From NCBI GenBank assembly GCA_038025085.1, contig CM076141.1, positions 24,118,501 to 24,182,500 of the forward strand: DNA of 64,000 nt, read 5' to 3'. A program made the position numbers and the translations under genes. The stretch comes from Tetragonia tetragonoides (Eukaryota > Streptophyta > Magnoliopsida > Caryophyllales > Aizoaceae). The notes below the pieces were generated by a model. It saw only the letters and a program-made list of their open reading frames with translations. It ran no database searches and was not told where the DNA came from. Positions within the stretch are counted from its first letter, which is position 1. Each line of letters starts with the position of its first letter. Shown piece after piece: positions 61,230 through 64,000 of the stretch.

Positions 61230-64000
61230 CACTCAAATGAATGGAAACAACGTATTTGGATGCTTTCTCTTAATATACAACACAAAAGAACTCAAATCTC
61301 TTTCACCCTACTCGTATGAGCTTTTAAAACGCGTAAATGCATTCAAAAGCATGAGATGAAACTTGTTTGTAACTGTAAACATCCTAGGTGTAGTTTCACA
61401 CTCAAATGATTGCAAACAAAGTATTTGGATGATTTCTCTTAATATACAACACAAAAGAACTCAAATCTCTTTCACCCTACTCGTATGAGCTTTTAAAACG
61501 CGTGAATGCATTCAAAAGCTTGAGTTGAAACTTGTTTGTAACTGTAAACATCCTAGGTATGGTTTCACACTCAAATGAATGCAAACAAAGTATTTGGATG
61601 CTTTCTCTTAATATACAACACAAAAGAACTCAAATCTCTTTCACTCTACTCGTATGAGCTTTTAAAACGCGTAAATGCATTCAAAAGCTTGAGTTGAAGC
61701 TTGTTTGTAACTGTAAACATCCTAGGTATAATTTCACACTCAAATGAATGCAAACAAAGTATTTGGATGCTTTCTCTTAATATACAACACAAAAGAACTC
61801 AAATCACTTTCACCCTACTCGTATGAGCTTTTAAAACGCGTAAATGCATTCAAAAGCATGAGATGAAGCTTGTTTGTAACTGTAAACATCCTAGGTGTAG
61901 TTTCACACTCAAATGATTGCAAACAAAGTATTTGGATGATTTCTGTTAATATACAACACAAAAGAACTCAAATCTCTTTCACCCTACTCGTATGAGCTTT
62001 TAAAACGCGTAAATGCATTCAAAAGCTTGAGTTGAAGCTTGTTTGTAACTGTAAACATCCTAGGTATGGTTTCACACTCAAATGAATGCAAACAAAGTAT
62101 TTGGATGCTTTCTTTTAATATACAACACAAAAGAACTCAAATCTCTTTCACTCTACTCGTATGAGCTTTTAAAACGCGTAAATGCATTCAAAAGCTTGAG
62201 TTGAAGCTTGTTTGTAACTGTAAACATCCTCGGTGTAGTTTCACACTCAAATGATTGCAAACAAAGTATTTGTATGATTTCTCTTAATATACAACACAAA
62301 AGAACTCAAATCGCTTTCACCCTACCCGTATGAGCTTTTAAAACGCGTAAATGCATTCAAAAGCTTGAGTTGAAGCTTGTTTGTAACTGTAAACAGCCTA
62401 GGTATAGTTTCACACTCAAATGAATGCAAACAAAGTATTTGGATGCTTTCTCTTAATATACAACACAAAAGAACTCAAATCTCTTTCACCCTACTCGTAT
62501 GAGCTTTTAAAACGCGTAAATGCATTCAAAAGCTTGAGTTGAAGCTTGTTTGTAACTGTAAACATCCTAGGTGTAGTTTCACACTCAAATGATTGCAAAC
62601 AAAGTATTTGGATGCTTTCTCTTAATATACAACACAAAAGAAGTCAATTTCTATCACCCTAGTCGTAAGAGCTGTCAAAACGCGTAAATTCATTCAACAG
62701 CTTGAGTTGAAGCTTGTTTGTACTTGTAAACATCCTAGGTGTAGTTTCACACTCAAATGAATGCAAACAACGTATTTGGATGCTTTCTCTTAATATACAA
62801 CACAAAAGAACTCAAAACACTTTCACCCTACTCGTATGAGCTTTTAAAACGCGTAAATACATTCAAAAGCTTGAGTAGAAGCTTGTTTGTAACTGTAAAC
62901 ATCCTAGGTGTAGTTTCACAGTCAAATGATTGCACACAAAGTATTTGGATGCTTTCTCTTAATATACAACACAAAAGAACTCAAATCACTTTCACCCTAC
63001 TCGTATGAGCTTTTAAAACGCGTAAATGCATTCAAAAGCATGAGATGAAGCTTGTTTGTAACTGTAAACATCCTAGGTGTAGTTTCACACTCAAATGAAT
63101 GCAAACAAAGTATTTGGATGCTTTCTCTTAATATACAAAAGAAAAGAACTCAAATCTCTTTCACCCTACTCGTATGAGCTTTTAAAACGCGTAAATACAT
63201 TCAAAAGCTTGAGTTGAAGCTTGTTTGTACTTGTAAACATCCTAGGTATAGTTTCACATTCAAATGAATGCAAACAAAGTATTTGGATGCTTTCTCTTAA
63301 TATATACCACAAAAGTACTCAAATCTCTTTCACCCTACTCGTATGAGCTTTTAAAACGCGTAAATGCATTCAAAAGCTTGAGTTGAAGCTTGTTTGTAAC
63401 TGTAAACATCCTAGGTGTAGTTTCACACTCAAAGGAATGCAAACAAAGTATTTGGATGCTTTCTCTTAATATACAACACAAAAGAACTCAAATCTCTTTC
63501 ACCCTACTCGTATGAGTTTTTAAAACGCGTAAATGCATTCAAAAGCTTGAGTTGAAGCTTGTTTGTAACTGTAAACATCCTAGGTGTAGTTTCACACTCA
63601 AATGATTGCAAACAAAGTATTGGGATGCTTTCTCTTAATATACAACACAAAAGAACACATATCTCTTTCACCCTTCTCGTATGAGCTTTTAAAACGCGTA
63701 AGTGCATTCAAAAGCTTGAGTTGAAGCTTGTTTGTAACTGTAAATATCCTAGGTGTAGTTTCACACTCAAATGAATGCAAACAAAGTATTTGGATGCTTT
63801 CTCTCAATATACAACACAAAAGAATTCAAATGTCTTTCACCCTACTCGTATGAGCTTTTAAAACGCGTAAATGCATTCAAAAGCTTGAGTTGAAGCTTGT
63901 TTGTAACTATAAAAATCCTAGGTGTAGTTTCACACTCAAATGATTGTAAACAAAGTATTTGGATGCTTTCTCTTAATATACAACACAAAAGAACACATAT
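61230..64000 (+). repeat. 169-bp satellite array, forward orientation, segment 3
   Basis: About 16 forward monomers, nearly all type A, run to the window edge and continue beyond it. One type B monomer lies near 62650. Private variants are GCATGAGATGAA, GGTATGGTTTCACACTC and CACTCTACTCG. No gene or other feature is seen. Confidence 0.96.
61341..62365 (+). repeat. 507-bp trimeric repeat (2 copies)
   Basis: GCATGAGATGAA at 61348/61855, AGGTATGGTTTCACAC at 61556/62063 and CTCTACTCG at 61644/62151 are each 507 bp apart, or three monomers. This is a local higher-order unit distinct from those elsewhere in the window. Confidence 0.8.

Noticed and set aside
1..64000. CRISPR-like array
   Set aside because: Repeats are contiguous 169-bp units without unique spacers, and there are no cas genes; this is a eukaryotic satellite.
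1..64000. Telomere-like CACCCTA motif in every monomer
   Set aside because: It is a single short match per monomer, not a tandem CCCTAAA run.
1..64000. CENP-B box
   Set aside because: I looked for the TTCG...A..CGGG pattern in the consensus monomer and found none; the ACGCGT block does not fit it.
1..64000. A new multi-gene defence, biosynthetic or mobile system
   Set aside because: No coding region other than retrotransposon gag could be supported.

Overview
The window is almost entirely one plant-type satellite DNA. About 62 kb of the 64 kb is a tandem array of a roughly 169-bp, AT-rich monomer (about 34% G+C counted on one consensus copy), or some 365 monomers. It begins and ends inside the array. 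There are no rRNA, tRNA, CRISPR or ordinary host genes. The only protein-coding sequence with recognisable homology is the gag gene of a truncated Ty3/gypsy LTR retrotransposon. That element has a Met-initiator tRNA primer site, a TATAAATA promoter and a CCHC zinc knuckle. A nucleosome-sized satellite carrying a Ty3/gypsy insertion points to an angiosperm centromeric or other heterochromatic array. The species and satellite family cannot be named from the sequence alone.

Layout: 1-33025, satellite in one orientation (called 'forward'); 33026-34962, minus-strand retrotransposon remnant (5' LTR, primer site, gag, then an abrupt break); 34963-54900, forward satellite; 54901-61229, the same satellite in reverse orientation (6.3-kb inverted block); 61230-64000, forward satellite again.

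Two interleaved monomer subfamilies are visible. Type A carries CTCAAATCTCTTTCACCCTA, then CTCGTATGAGC and AAATGCATTCAAAAGCTT. Type B carries CTCAATTTCTATCACCCTAG, then TCGTAAGAGCTG and AAATTCATTCAACAGCTT. On top of the monomers lies a mosaic of tandem segmental duplications with nearly identical copies and many unit sizes. Periods measured from offsets are about 299, 338, 507, 847, 1000, 1185, 1771, 2711, 3382, 3600, 4232 and 5493 bp. Most are whole multiples of 169; several of the others are explained by internally deleted monomers carried inside the unit.

Nothing here looks like a cooperating gene system. The interest lies in array evolution: successive local higher-order-repeat expansions, an inverted block that copies its own neighbourhood, and a retrotransposon whose flanks can be aligned to an uninserted copy of the same higher-order unit 20 kb away, so the deletion that truncated it can be reconstructed. 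Short reading frames of 60-92 codons throughout the satellite are by-products of the repeat and are not annotated as genes.
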